This document shows positions 15,507 through 23,942 of a DNA stretch of 64,000 nucleotides, in pieces; positions within the stretch are counted from its first letter, which is position 1; every line of letters starts with the position of its first letter. The notes under the pieces were generated by a model. It worked only from the letters and a program-made list of their open reading frames with translations. It was not told where the DNA came from and did not search any database. The DNA comes from Cesiribacter sp. SM1. Its GTDB lineage: Bacteria > Bacteroidota > Bacteroidia > Cytophagales > Cyclobacteriaceae. The stretch spans positions 1 to 64,000 of the forward strand of contig NZ_JAHXBU010000089.1 of the NCBI RefSeq assembly GCF_020178975.1. The letters are read 5' to 3'. The position numbers and the translations under genes are program-made.

Positions 15507-16346
15507 ATGAACAGATTGTTTTATACACTTATTTTTTTAGTTCTGGTAGCTTTTACAACAGCGAGTTGCCAGGAAAAAGACATGCAGGAACAAATATTAA
15601 ATAACCTGGAAATTAAATATAAAGAGCTGAACAGAAACGCAGATTTCGTTACTGCCAATGGCGTACCTGTTGCCCAGGAGCTACATTTTGTAGAGCCGAA
15701 CAAGAACCTGCTGCCTGAAAATGCGCAGGTCAGGCAAATAGCACTGATCCGCCATGGAGAACCAGACCTTACCAAAACAGGGCAGTTCACCTACGAAGAA
15801 GCCAAAAGTTTTATCAGGAATTACGATAGCGTGGGCATTATTATTCCCGACAGGCCCTTCTTTAAGCTGAATGAAGCTGAAGAGGTTGCACTTTTTACAA
15901 GCACCATCCCCAGAGCACAGGCAACAGCCAAATACTTATTTGGTGCAGAAAGGGAAATTGTTATTACAGAAGATTTCAGGGAGTTTGAGCGTATTATTGG
16001 CAAACGCAGGGTAAAAATGCGCCTGCCACTCAAGTACTGGACCACCACCGCGCGCATTAAATGGATGCTGGGCCTGGACCGTGAGGGCATAGAAAGCTTT
16101 AGCGAAGCAAAAGAAAGGGCTCGTAAAGGAGCCATGCTACTTGACGAGAGCAGCGAGGAAATTCCTAAAGTTGTACTGGTAGCCCATGGCTTTCTGAACC
16201 GCTACATCAGAAAAAACCTGGAAGAGCTGGGCTGGCGCGTAGTGCGTGATGGCGGCGACAATTACTTTGCCACCACCATTCTTGCCAAAATAGATACAGA
16301 GGAGGATAGAAACGATACTAACTTAGTAACGGAGTCTGACAATTAA
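15507..16346 (+). CDS. Lipoprotein of the histidine phosphatase superfamily
   Basis: A 279-residue exported protein with a lipoprotein signal (MNRLFYTLIFLVLVAFTTASC; lipobox TASC, Cys20). The phosphatase hallmarks follow: ALIRHGEPDLTKTG with the catalytic RHG, a FTSTIPRAQATAKYL segment with a conserved Arg, and a second catalytic His in VLVAHGFLNRYI. It would be anchored in the cell envelope and hydrolyse an unknown phosphoester. Its stop overlaps the 3' end of the convergent DUF2141 gene by 24 nt, with no terminator between. Confidence 0.8.
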   Translation: MNRLFYTLIFLVLVAFTTASCQEKDMQEQILNNLEIKYKELNRNADFVTANGVPVAQELHFVEPNKNLLPENAQVRQIALIRHGEPDLTKTGQFTYEEAKSFIRNYDSVGIIIPDRPFFKLNEAEEVALFTSTIPRAQATAKYLFGAEREIVITEDFREFERIIGKRRVKMRLPLKYWTTTARIKWMLGLDREGIESFSEAKERARKGAMLLDESSEEIPKVVLVAHGFLNRYIRKNLEELGWRVVRDGGDNYFATTILAKIDTEEDRNDTNLVTESDN

Positions 16347-16802
16347 TTCCTGCCTTGCTGACTTCAGATCGAATGCAGCCTCATCAAAATTTGGTGCCCT
16401 AAAGGTTGGCAGGTTGTTATTAGATGCCCCATAGCCTTCTTTTGGATAGCCAACAACGTTTGTATCCAGGTTTCCGTTTTCATTCTCATCGTGCAGCAGC
16501 GAAATGGCATAACGCCCGGCAGGCAGGCCTTCTACTACCATCTGAACAGCACCCTCACTGGCAGGAACCGTTATATTCCTGATTGCTTTTTTTCCATCGG
16601 TCGGGAAACCCTCCCCTTTATTGAACAAGGCCAGCCTGATCACTCCTTTATTGTTTCGGGCTCCTTCTACCTTTACAATGATGCTGTGTGTTGCCTCGTT
16701 TTTCTGCCATGCAGCAGCAGTGCTAAGCACTAAAATTCCTGCCAGCACAACCAGCCAGCCCCTAAAGCCTGGCCCAGGTTTCTTTTCTCTTGATTTTTCC
16801 AT
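16323..16802 (-). CDS. DUF2141 domain protein, exported
   Basis: A 159-residue protein. A basic N-terminus and one hydrophobic segment (GWLVVLAGILVLSTAAA) form a signal peptide. The DUF2141 beta domain follows (KVEGARNNKGVIRLALFNKG, LPAGRYAISLLHDENENGNLD, GYPKEGYGASNN). The family is common in Bacteroidota and is periplasmic, of unknown function. The ATG at 16802 gives the proper signal sequence; the open frame upstream to 16895 is inside menE. It overlaps the 3' end of menE by 41 nt, so translation is probably coupled, and it overlaps the convergent lipoprotein gene at its own 3' end. Confidence 0.8.
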   Translation of the reverse strand: MEKSREKKPGPGFRGWLVVLAGILVLSTAAAWQKNEATHSIIVKVEGARNNKGVIRLALFNKGEGFPTDGKKAIRNITVPASEGAVQMVVEGLPAGRYAISLLHDENENGNLDTNVVGYPKEGYGASNNNLPTFRAPNFDEAAFDLKSARQELIVRLRY

Positions 16803-17850
16803 TGTCGCTTTCAACGAAGTTTGATACATATAAGATCTCTTTTGGCGCCCAGTATTTTGGCAGCGAGGCAGTGAGGCACTGCAGTAACACAGCAACAGAC
16901 TCCGCCATCAGTGGCTCTCCTTCCAGCAGGAGTACTACCTTTTGCCCCAGCTTTTCGTCGGGAAGCCCACCTGCCAGCACCCGCCGGCCATGTCCCTGCT
17001 CCCTAAGACAGACCATTGCCACTGCCTCAAGCTGTTCTGCCTGCACTTTAACACCACCGGTGTTAACAATGTTATCAATGCGCCCCAACCAGCGAAAGCT
17101 GTTTTCATCAAGCAGCTCCACTATATCGTTGGTTACCACCTCCTCTTCAACAACCGGGCCATTAATAACCAGGCAGCCACGCCCATCGGTACTAATCTGT
17201 ATACCAGGCAAAACAGTAAAATAATCTTTGCGGCCGGGGCCATTGATCTGGCGCAGGGCTATGTGCGACACTGTCTCAGTCATGCCATAGGTACTGTACA
17301 GAGGTGCATGCACCAGCTGCGTCTTTTCTTCCAGTGCCGGAGATACTGCAGCTCCGCCAATAATGGCTGACTTCATCTGGTTTAAAATCTTTAAGCTGGG
17401 CATATCCTGCAGAATTGCCTCCAGCTGCAGAGGCACCAGGGCGGTAAAAAGAGGCTGTTCAGCAACTGGCAGCTGCTTTAAAGGGTTAGCCTCCGGCGAA
17501 AGCAAACGAATAGGCAAACCACCCTCCATTGCACGCACCAGCATCATTTTACCTCCGATGTAAGCCGGATTAATACAAAGAAGTGCAGGCGTTCCGGCAG
17601 TAAGCTGGAGCGCCTGCAGCGTAAGCCGGGCACTTGCCTGCATTCTGCTGCGGGACACGGCTATAGGCTTGGGCTTGCCTGTAGAACCCGAAGTATGTAC
17701 AGTAAATGCCTGCTGGTTGTTTAGCCATTGCTGCACAAAGGTTAATGCTGCATGCTGATAGGGCTGCCACATTTCTTGTTCTGCTACATGCTGTTGCTGC
17801 AGCTGTGCAGGAGTAAAGGATTCGTTGCCGATTATTAAGTTAAAAGCCAT
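16762..17850 (-). CDS. menE: o-Succinylbenzoate-CoA ligase-like AMP-binding enzyme
   Basis: MenE joins o-succinylbenzoate to CoA with ATP in menaquinone synthesis. The protein has 362 residues, short for the ANL family as is usual for Bacteroidota MenE. It contains the ATP loop HTSGSTGKPK, the YSTYGMTETVSHIAL A5-type motif, the hinge region GRIDNIVNTGGVKV and the late SDNGKIKRK motif with the catalytic Lys. The other men genes lie upstream on the same strand. The ATG at 17850 is chosen because upstream frame extension offers only a TTG inside a terminator hairpin. That hairpin ends 5 nt before this ATG, an odd arrangement noted separately. Confidence 0.88.
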   Translation of the reverse strand: MAFNLIIGNESFTPAQLQQQHVAEQEMWQPYQHAALTFVQQWLNNQQAFTVHTSGSTGKPKPIAVSRSRMQASARLTLQALQLTAGTPALLCINPAYIGGKMMLVRAMEGGLPIRLLSPEANPLKQLPVAEQPLFTALVPLQLEAILQDMPSLKILNQMKSAIIGGAAVSPALEEKTQLVHAPLYSTYGMTETVSHIALRQINGPGRKDYFTVLPGIQISTDGRGCLVINGPVVEEEVVTNDIVELLDENSFRWLGRIDNIVNTGGVKVQAEQLEAVAMVCLREQGHGRRVLAGGLPDEKLGQKVVLLLEGEPLMAESVAVLLQCLTASLPKYWAPKEILYVSNFVESDNGKIKRKETWARL

Positions 17851-17855
17851 GGCAT

Positions 17856-17887
17856 AAAAAAAGGTGTTGGTCCTCAAACCAACACCT
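17856..17887 (-). terminator. Intrinsic terminator directly before the menE start codon
   Basis: On the minus strand AGGTGTTGG (17887-17879), 8-nt loop, CCAACACCT (17870-17862), then a run of seven T (17862-17856). It follows the small gene at 17975-18175, but its U-run ends only 5 nt before the menE ATG. It can act as terminator of the small gene, or as an attenuator or RBS-hiding hairpin for menE. Confidence 0.85.
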
Positions 17888-17974
17888 AAAGAAGCAAAAT
17901 CCAAAATGCTCAAAAAAATTAATGGAGCACAGCCGCTAGGCGGCCAAAAAATAAAAAAGTCAAGTTAAATCTTA

Positions 17975-18175
17975 TCAGCTAACACTAACTGAGTTTACAT
18001 TCATCGCTGATTCAACAACGTCGAACCGGCGCTTAATATCGCGGAAACTAATTGGCTGGCGCATGGGCGAAGACTTCTTCACACCTACCAGCGATTGGTA
18101 AAGCTGCTCCACTTCCTGCTCACTCATGGTGTCGATGTGGCGGAACATTGCTAATTTTTTTTCGGCCAATGTCAT
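17975..18175 (-). CDS. Small hypothetical protein between menB and menE
   Basis: A 66-residue protein that I do not recognise, starting MTLAEKKLAMFRHIDTMSEQ. The first half is predicted helical and charged. A basic stretch SFRDIKRRFDVVES follows, with a Ser/Val tail. There are no Cys and no export signal. The frame extends to a GTG at 18199, but that overlaps a TATATTTG -7 box (18206-18199), so ATG at 18175 is preferred. It has its own likely promoter and terminator, so it may not belong to the men pathway. A small regulator or an antitoxin-like protein is conceivable but unsupported. Confidence 0.5.
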   Translation of the reverse strand: MTLAEKKLAMFRHIDTMSEQEVEQLYQSLVGVKKSSPMRQPISFRDIKRRFDVVESAMNVNSVSVS

Positions 18176-18342
18176 ATAGGTCGATGTAATATTATACACA
18201 AATATAACACCTTATACGCTACCGATTGCAGGAAGGTTCTTGAAATTATCATTAATAAATTACTCTGCTTGCATAACATACCGTTTTCGTATCGGGAAAG
18301 GCCGTTTTTGCGATATAAACCCATGTAATTTTTTAGAGCAAC

Positions 18343-18451
18343 ATAAAAAAAAGCGACACAAAGGTCGCTTTAGGTAGATAAAATTTTTTTAAAGTTTTTT
18401 ACGCATCTACCCTTTCACAGGGACTATTTGTGCTGATATTGACGTAAGGTT
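18343..18451 (-). ncRNA. Candidate small RNA in the menB downstream gap
   Basis: A TACGTTTG box (18465-18458) predicts a start near 18451, and the intrinsic terminator at 18345-18371 would end a transcript of about 108 nt without a reading frame. The interior can fold by pairing GGTAGAT with ATCTACC. No -33 TTTG was found at proper spacing, so this is a weak prediction. Confidence 0.2.
18345..18371 (-). terminator. Intrinsic terminator downstream of menB
   Basis: An 8-bp stem AAAGCGAC/GTCGCTTT (18350-18357 with 18364-18371), then eight T on the minus strand. It lies about 220 bp past the menB stop. It may end the men transcript or a separate short RNA. Confidence 0.85.
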
Positions 18452-18589
18452 CTGCAACAAACGTAATATTTTTTACAACTGTTTTAGTACGCTAATAGCC
18501 TAAAAGTTCAAGGAATCAAGACTAAACCAGTCTAAACCTATTGCATGGCCTCACTCTATGTGTCAGAAACGGGGCATCAGAAAAATTGT

Positions 18590-19432
18590 TTACGGAATCC
18601 ACTTAATGTCCTTGAAATCCGGCTTCCGTTTCTCCAGAAATGCATTTCTTCCTTCCTTGGCTTCATCAGTCATATACGTCAGGCGGGTAGCTTCGCCGGC
18701 AAATATCTGCTGGCCTACCATGCCATCGTCGGTGAGATTAAATGCAAACTTCAGCATCTTTATGGAAGTAGGCGATTTCTCCAGAATTTCCTGTGCCCAT
18801 TCGTAGGCTGTATCTTCCAGTTCCTCATGCGGAATCACAGCATTCACCATGCCCATCTCATAAGCATCCTGCGCTGAATAGTTTCTGCCCAGGAAAAATA
18901 TTTCACGTGCACGCTTTTGCCCCACCATTTTTGCTAGGTAAGCCGAGCCGTAGCCGCCATCGAAGCTGGTTACATCGGCATCGGTTTGCTTAAAAACAGC
19001 ATGCTCCTTGCTGGCAAGGGTAAGGTCGCATACCACGTGCAGGCTATGCCCGCCACCTACTGCCCAGCCAGGCACCACGGCAATAACTACCTTTGGCATA
19101 AACCGTATCAGGCGCTGCACCTCCAGTATATTCAGGCGGGGCATGCCTGCCTCATCTACATAGCCCTGGTGACCGCGCGCATTCTGATCTCCGCCACTGC
19201 AGAACGAATAAACACCATCCTTAGTAGAAGGCCCTTCGGCAGAAAGCAGCACTACCCCAATGGATGTATCTTCACGGGCATCCAGAAATGCCTCAAACAG
19301 TTCTCCTACAGTTTTAGGACGAAATGCGTTACGTACGTTTGGCCGGTTAAAAGCAATACGGGCAACACCGTTTGATTTTTTATAGGTGATGTCCTCATAT
19401 TCTTTTACAGTTACCCAATTTGCCTTGCTCAT
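18590..19432 (-). CDS. menB: 1,4-Dihydroxy-2-naphthoyl-CoA synthase
   Basis: MenB is the crotonase-fold enzyme that cyclises o-succinylbenzoyl-CoA to 1,4-dihydroxy-2-naphthoyl-CoA. The 280 residues match the family length. Seen motifs: FNRPNVRNAFRPKTVGEL, FCSGGDQNARG (oxyanion and Asp loop), PGWAVGGGHSLHVVCDLTLAS (bicarbonate-binding type Gly-rich loop), TDADVTSFDGGYGSAYLA (active-site Asp and Tyr). It lies 174 bp downstream of menD in the same direction. Menaquinone would also serve the nos respiratory genes in this window. Confidence 0.96.
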   Translation of the reverse strand: MSKANWVTVKEYEDITYKKSNGVARIAFNRPNVRNAFRPKTVGELFEAFLDAREDTSIGVVLLSAEGPSTKDGVYSFCSGGDQNARGHQGYVDEAGMPRLNILEVQRLIRFMPKVVIAVVPGWAVGGGHSLHVVCDLTLASKEHAVFKQTDADVTSFDGGYGSAYLAKMVGQKRAREIFFLGRNYSAQDAYEMGMVNAVIPHEELEDTAYEWAQEILEKSPTSIKMLKFAFNLTDDGMVGQQIFAGEATRLTYMTDEAKEGRNAFLEKRKPDFKDIKWIP

Positions 19433-19606
19433 ATTTCTTTATTTATATTATAATGATTGATAGCGTTAAAAACATCCTGCTGCAGCATACCTGTTTCTTT
19501 GGTGAAGCTACGGCAGCACAACTCTGCGCCCCACTGTACTGGCTGCTGTAGTGCTTTACAATAAAGCATTTGGAGCCCTGCCTGGCTACAGCCAAGCCTG
19601 GCAGCC

Positions 19607-21343
19607 TTATCTGGCGTTCCGCTCCTGCATGGCCTGCTTGTACCTGTTAAAAATATCTGTGTTGGCGGCACTATTGCTGAAAACCTCCAGCACCATTGCC
19701 CCACCCTCTTCAGATAAAAAGGCCGGCAGCGCCTCCTTAAACTCTTTGATACTCTGGCAGTTGCTGTAACGAAAGCCTGCCTCCTGTGCCGTTGGCTGGG
19801 CGTTAAAGGGTTGCTTTGTTACGAAATATTCTTCCAGCTCAGGCTGTCTGCGGGGCCCTTCAATCATCCGGAAAATACCACCACCAGCATTATTAAGCAC
19901 TAAAATACGCAGATTTGAAGGCAGAAAGCTGTGCCAGAAAGCATTGCGATCGTACAGAAAAGCCATATCTCCTGTTATTAGTACAGTAAGCTTGCCCTCA
20001 GCAATGGCACCCCCTAAGGCAGTACTGTTGCAGCCATCAATACCACTGGTGCCCCTGTTTGCCCACACCTGTATATTTTTCTGCTCCTGCGCCAGCCCTA
20101 TAAAATTAGCATAGCGAACTGACATGCTGTTGGCCAGATGCAGGTGAGTCTCTTGCGGTAACTGCTGCAGGCACTGCTTAACTGCCCAAAACTCTCCCCA
20201 CACTTCCTCATTGAAGAAGCCGGCAGCTGCTTTTTCTGTTGTTTCCTCCTGCTCTTGCCAGCTTCTGTTGTAGGTTTTTTGAAGAGGCAGCTGCTCTTCG
20301 GCACGTATGCCCCGGTTGTTAAGCTCTGCAAAAAAATAAGCAGGCTCAACAGGTATTATTCTGGTAAGTGACTTAAAGGTATCTGCTACCGGACCATGTG
20401 CCTGTATATGCCAGTGCGCCTTTGGTTTATACTTGCGCAGAAACAACTTAAGATTTTTACTGATCACAGAAGCACCGAAAGTTATCAGCAGCTCTGGCTG
20501 AAGTGCTTCACCCTGTGCTTGCCCCTGTTGCTGGAGTGACAGACCAAGAAAGCTATCCTGCTTGCTGATCCGCCCCTTTAGGCCATGCAGGTTGCTGATG
20601 ATATCGGCTACCACCGGAATTCGCTGCTGGCGGCTGGTTTGCTCCAGTGCCGTCTGCAGCTTTTCATTCCATAGGCCCTGCCCTGCTACTATAAGCTTTT
20701 GATTATACTGCTGCCACTCCCCTGCCAGCTGCTCCCATACCAATTGTGGCAAACGTGGCTCTGCCTCCAGCCGCTCAGTTATTTTGAGATCCTGCGTATA
20801 CTGCCAGGGCTCTTCTGCCCTGGGATAAAAGGGCTCCCGCAGCGGCACATTTATGTGTACAGGACCTTTCGCTCCGGTTTGGCTAAGATTGATTGCTTCA
20901 TTCACCTGGCGATGCAGATGCCATACCAGGTCGGGATGCGCATAAGTGTCGGGCAAGTGGTAGCTACCTTTTACGTGGGAGCCGTAAAGGTTTTGCTGAT
21001 GAAGCGTTTGCCCGTCCTGCTGGTCGATCCACTCCGGGGGCCGGTCTGCCGTAAGTACCAACAGGGGCACATGCTGATAGAAAGCTTCTGCCACCGCCGG
21101 CGCATAATTATAAGCAGCAGTACCAGAGGTACAAATAAGGCCTACCGTTTCGCCCAGGGCCTGTGCCATACCAAGTGCAATATAGGCAGCGGCACGTTCA
21201 TCGGGCACCACACGGGTCTGGATTTGCGGGTGCCGGGCTACAGCCAGGGTAAGCGGGGCACAACGCGATCCGGGAGAAAGTACAAAATGCCTGATGCCCA
21301 GGCGGGCACACTGTTCGGCTATATCGGCAATTGGCTGCAGCAC
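19607..21343 (-). CDS. menD: 2-Succinyl-5-enolpyruvyl-6-hydroxy-3-cyclohexene-1-carboxylate synthase
   Basis: MenD is a thiamine-diphosphate enzyme that joins isochorismate and 2-oxoglutarate. The 578-residue protein starts at a GTG (21343); an in-frame stop lies just upstream with no ATG between. Motifs: FVLSPGSRCAPLTLA, the catalytic-Glu region PDERAAAYIALGMAQ, CTSGTAAYNYAPAVAEA, and the ThDP/Mg loop ITGDMAFLYDRNAFWH. It follows menF by 49 bp. Order and strand fit a men operon. Confidence 0.96.
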   Translation of the reverse strand: MLQPIADIAEQCARLGIRHFVLSPGSRCAPLTLAVARHPQIQTRVVPDERAAAYIALGMAQALGETVGLICTSGTAAYNYAPAVAEAFYQHVPLLVLTADRPPEWIDQQDGQTLHQQNLYGSHVKGSYHLPDTYAHPDLVWHLHRQVNEAINLSQTGAKGPVHINVPLREPFYPRAEEPWQYTQDLKITERLEAEPRLPQLVWEQLAGEWQQYNQKLIVAGQGLWNEKLQTALEQTSRQQRIPVVADIISNLHGLKGRISKQDSFLGLSLQQQGQAQGEALQPELLITFGASVISKNLKLFLRKYKPKAHWHIQAHGPVADTFKSLTRIIPVEPAYFFAELNNRGIRAEEQLPLQKTYNRSWQEQEETTEKAAAGFFNEEVWGEFWAVKQCLQQLPQETHLHLANSMSVRYANFIGLAQEQKNIQVWANRGTSGIDGCNSTALGGAIAEGKLTVLITGDMAFLYDRNAFWHSFLPSNLRILVLNNAGGGIFRMIEGPRRQPELEEYFVTKQPFNAQPTAQEAGFRYSNCQSIKEFKEALPAFLSEEGGAMVLEVFSNSAANTDIFNRYKQAMQERNAR

Positions 21344-21392
21344 TATGTATACTTAAGGTTGCGGTGATAAATTAACACTCTTAACACTGTTT

Positions 21393-22649
21393 CTAAACCT
21401 GGGCCTGCTGCAGTACCTCCAGAAGGGTAAAGCATTTATGTTCGGTTTCCTGCCACTCCCGTTCCGGTACCGAATCTGCGGTAATACCAGCACCGGCATA
21501 CAGCAGGGCTTTTTCTTCCAGCAACTGCATGCAACGCAGGTTTACAAAAAGATGCGTTTCGCCCTGCAGGTTCACCGGCCCCAGGAAGCCTGCAAAAAAG
21601 CGCCTGTCGAGTCTCTCATGCTCCTCCAGAAAGGCAGCGGCTGGCTCTTTGGGCAGGCCGCATACAGCAGAGGTAGGATGCAGCAACTGCAGCATAACGG
21701 TTGGCAGGTTGGGGTAGTTTACCTCCCGCAGGTCTATGATGTAATCGGTGCGCAGGTGCAGCAGGTTGGCAGCAGCAATGGTCCTGGGACCAATTTCATC
21801 AAACTCACGCACTCTTATTTTTTTCAGGCAATTGATAATGTAGCGGCTTACCAGAGCCTGCTCTTCGATTTCCTTTTGCCGCCATACTGCATCAACCGGG
21901 CTCATGCCTGGCTGCTTAGGCTGCGTTCCTGCCAGTGCCACCGTTTTAAAACGCTGTTGCTTATCAACAGAAATAAGTATTTCGGGCGTAGCACCCACCC
22001 AGGTGCCAATTTGTGGTGCTGCCACAACAGAAACAAAAGCATTGGGATAGCCGGAGGATAGTGCCTTGAAGAATTTCTCCAGGCGAAACGCCTCCGGCAA
22101 ATCAACAAGCTTTGTACGGGCACATACATTTTTCTGAAACTCGCCCCTTTTGATGGCTGCAACAGAATCCTGAACCAGACTCAGATACTGTTCCATACTG
22201 GTTTCGGTAAGCTGCACCTCTGCCGTTGGGTAAGCCGGCTGGCTGGCCTGCAACTGCTCCGGGGCTTTTTCCAGTATCAGTGTAGCATTTTGTTTCTGCT
22301 TTTCCGATAGGCTATCTGCCAGGCTAAAGCTTTCTTCTGCCCCGTTCCAGTACAGGTCGGCTTTTAGGAAATGGCACTGAGGATTTTCTTCCGCATCTGC
22401 AGCAGCTAAATCTGTTTTGTATGGAGCTGCCAGAAAACCTGCAGGCAGCTGCTCTAAATCAGGATTAACCAGCCTGGTGGTGCCGCTTAGGTCAATCAGC
22501 AGGCTGGGATACTGCTCGCCCGGCAGGCGCCAGGCAGCTACGGGGTAGCCTTCCGCCAGAGCGGTTTTAAGCAAAGCCTCAAACTGCTCCTGTATGCTTA
22601 GCTCCTGTAAGGGAGCAACCAGTTCTGTATGTAAGAGAGTTGCTTTCAT
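21393..22649 (-). CDS. menF: Isochorismate synthase
   Basis: A chorismate-binding enzyme of 418 residues that converts chorismate to isochorismate, the first step of menaquinone synthesis. The N-terminal half is variable. The C-terminal chorismate domain has VKRGEFQKNVCARTK, WVGATPEILISV, TVALAGTQP, the HLRTDY segment, PTSAVCGLPKEPA and RRFFAGFLGPV. Placement directly before menD argues for isochorismate synthase rather than anthranilate or salicylate synthase. The start overlaps the thioesterase stop by 4 nt. Confidence 0.93.
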   Translation of the reverse strand: MKATLLHTELVAPLQELSIQEQFEALLKTALAEGYPVAAWRLPGEQYPSLLIDLSGTTRLVNPDLEQLPAGFLAAPYKTDLAAADAEENPQCHFLKADLYWNGAEESFSLADSLSEKQKQNATLILEKAPEQLQASQPAYPTAEVQLTETSMEQYLSLVQDSVAAIKRGEFQKNVCARTKLVDLPEAFRLEKFFKALSSGYPNAFVSVVAAPQIGTWVGATPEILISVDKQQRFKTVALAGTQPKQPGMSPVDAVWRQKEIEEQALVSRYIINCLKKIRVREFDEIGPRTIAAANLLHLRTDYIIDLREVNYPNLPTVMLQLLHPTSAVCGLPKEPAAAFLEEHERLDRRFFAGFLGPVNLQGETHLFVNLRCMQLLEEKALLYAGAGITADSVPEREWQETEHKCFTLLEVLQQAQV

Positions 22650-23077
22650 GCACGATCCAACACAGCCATGGTAATGCGGCTAATGCACACCAGGGCTCCT
22701 TCTTCAGTGGTAATACGAATTTCCCACACATGCGTTTTTCCGCCAATGTGCAGGGGCTTTGTGGTACCATATACCCAGCCACTGCGCACGGCACGTATGT
22801 GATTGGCATTTATATCCAGTCCTACGGCATACTGCTTTTCCCCATCGAGGCATAAATAGGCTGCCACACTCCCAAGGGTTTCGGCCAGTACTACGGAGGC
22901 TCCACCATGCAACAAGCCAAAAGGCTGGTGGGTGCGGTGGTCTACCGGCATACGGGCAGTTATAAAATCTGCACCTGCTTCGGTATATTCTATACCCAGG
23001 TGCTCCATCATGGTATTACGGCTCATGCGGCTTAGCGCTTCCAGTGTTGGGGGTGTTTTGAAAACAGAAGTTGACAT
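22646..23077 (-). CDS. Hotdog-fold thioesterase, probable DHNA-CoA thioesterase
   Basis: A 143-residue hotdog protein of the PaaI/YdiI type. Its active-site region is QPFGLLHGGASVVLAETLGS, with the HGG loop and a catalytic-type Glu in LAETLGS. At the head of the menF-menD-menB row it most likely hydrolyses 1,4-dihydroxy-2-naphthoyl-CoA (MenI role); this is inferred from context. The open frame extends to a TTG at 23140, but ATG at 23077 suits the family. It may share a promoter near a TACTTTTG box (23109-23102) with the rest of the operon. Confidence 0.82.
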   Translation of the reverse strand: MSTSVFKTPPTLEALSRMSRNTMMEHLGIEYTEAGADFITARMPVDHRTHQPFGLLHGGASVVLAETLGSVAAYLCLDGEKQYAVGLDINANHIRAVRSGWVYGTTKPLHIGGKTHVWEIRITTEEGALVCISRITMAVLDRA

Positions 23078-23209
23078 GCAGCAGGTATATAACGTACCTT
23101 GCAAAAGTATGCAGCAGTTTTTGAATTGCCTGCTTTGCAACTGTATCTTTACTAATATTCCTTCTATTTATGCTGACAGGCGTAGCTGCTCAGCCAAATC
23201 ATTCAAATT

Positions 23210-23830
23210 TTGAAACAGAAAAAGATATACCTTATCCGCCACGGGCAAACCGATTACAATAAAAACGGCATGGTACAGGGAAGTGGTATTGACGCTCCCC
23301 TTAATGAAGAGGGCCACCGCCAGGCCGAGCTTTTCTGGCAGGCCTATAAAGATTATCCGTTTGATGTAGTATACACCTCTGCCCTGCAGCGAACCCATCA
23401 GAGTGTACAGAAATTTTTGGATGCCGGTTTTCCGCATGTGGTGTTTGAGGGCCTAAATGAAATTAACTGGGGGCATAAGGAGGGTAAACCTTTTACCCAC
23501 GAAGAGCACGACCACTACCTGCAGGTAGTAAAAGCCTGGCAACAGGGCGAACTGCATGTGCTGATAGAAGGTGGCGAAAGCCCCATGGACGTACAGCGCC
23601 GGCAGCAGGTGGTACTGAAGTACTTACTGGAGGAAGAAGAGGGTGAAACTATCCTGATTTGCATGCACGGACGGGCCATGCGTATTCTGCTGTGCTACAT
23701 GCTCAATTACCCTCTTCAGAACATGGATTATTTTGAACACGACAACCTGGGCCTTTACGAGCTTACCTGGACAGGCAGCATGTTTGTTGTAGACCGTTTT
23801 AACGACCGCAGACATCTGTTACAGGACTAA
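23210..23830 (+). CDS. Histidine phosphatase family protein (phosphoglycerate mutase-like)
   Basis: A 206-residue cytoplasmic protein. It has YLIRHGQTDYNKNGMVQGSG with the catalytic RHG, a VYTSALQRTHQSVQKFL motif, a Glu-bearing LNEINWGHKEGKPFTHEE segment, and the second His in ILICMHGRAMRILLCY. It belongs to the cofactor-independent phosphatase branch (GpmB/CobC-like), substrate unknown. The only start giving the N-terminal RHG motif is TTG at 23210, since no in-frame ATG lies upstream and the next Met falls after the motif. It is divergent from the men operon. Confidence 0.88.
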   Translation: MKQKKIYLIRHGQTDYNKNGMVQGSGIDAPLNEEGHRQAELFWQAYKDYPFDVVYTSALQRTHQSVQKFLDAGFPHVVFEGLNEINWGHKEGKPFTHEEHDHYLQVVKAWQQGELHVLIEGGESPMDVQRRQQVVLKYLLEEEEGETILICMHGRAMRILLCYMLNYPLQNMDYFEHDNLGLYELTWTGSMFVVDRFNDRRHLLQD

Positions 23831-23942
23831 AACATTTAAGCCTGCAGGCAGGTTGAAAAGAAGGAACAGAGGTGATCAGCAGATCAGCTTCCATTCCACT
23901 AATTCCTGATGGAATTATCTATAAAACCTAAAAAACCTGTGT

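Larger units (their letters stand above)
18176..18589. other. 414-bp gap between menB and the small gene
   Basis: No protein gene was seen on either strand. The gap contains a -7-like box for the downstream small gene (18206-18199), a strong minus-strand terminator (18345-18371), a second inverted pair GGTAGAT/ATCTACC (18373-18379 with 18405-18411), and a TACGTTTG box (18465-18458). The last one and the terminator could delimit a short untranslated RNA. Confidence 0.6.

Noticed and set aside
19429-19704. 91-codon frame between menD and menB
   Set aside because: Most of it overlaps menD out of frame, and the intergenic part lacks a start of its own and any family resemblance.
20699-21367. 222-codon frame antisense to menD
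   Set aside because: Shadow of menD; no recognised motif.
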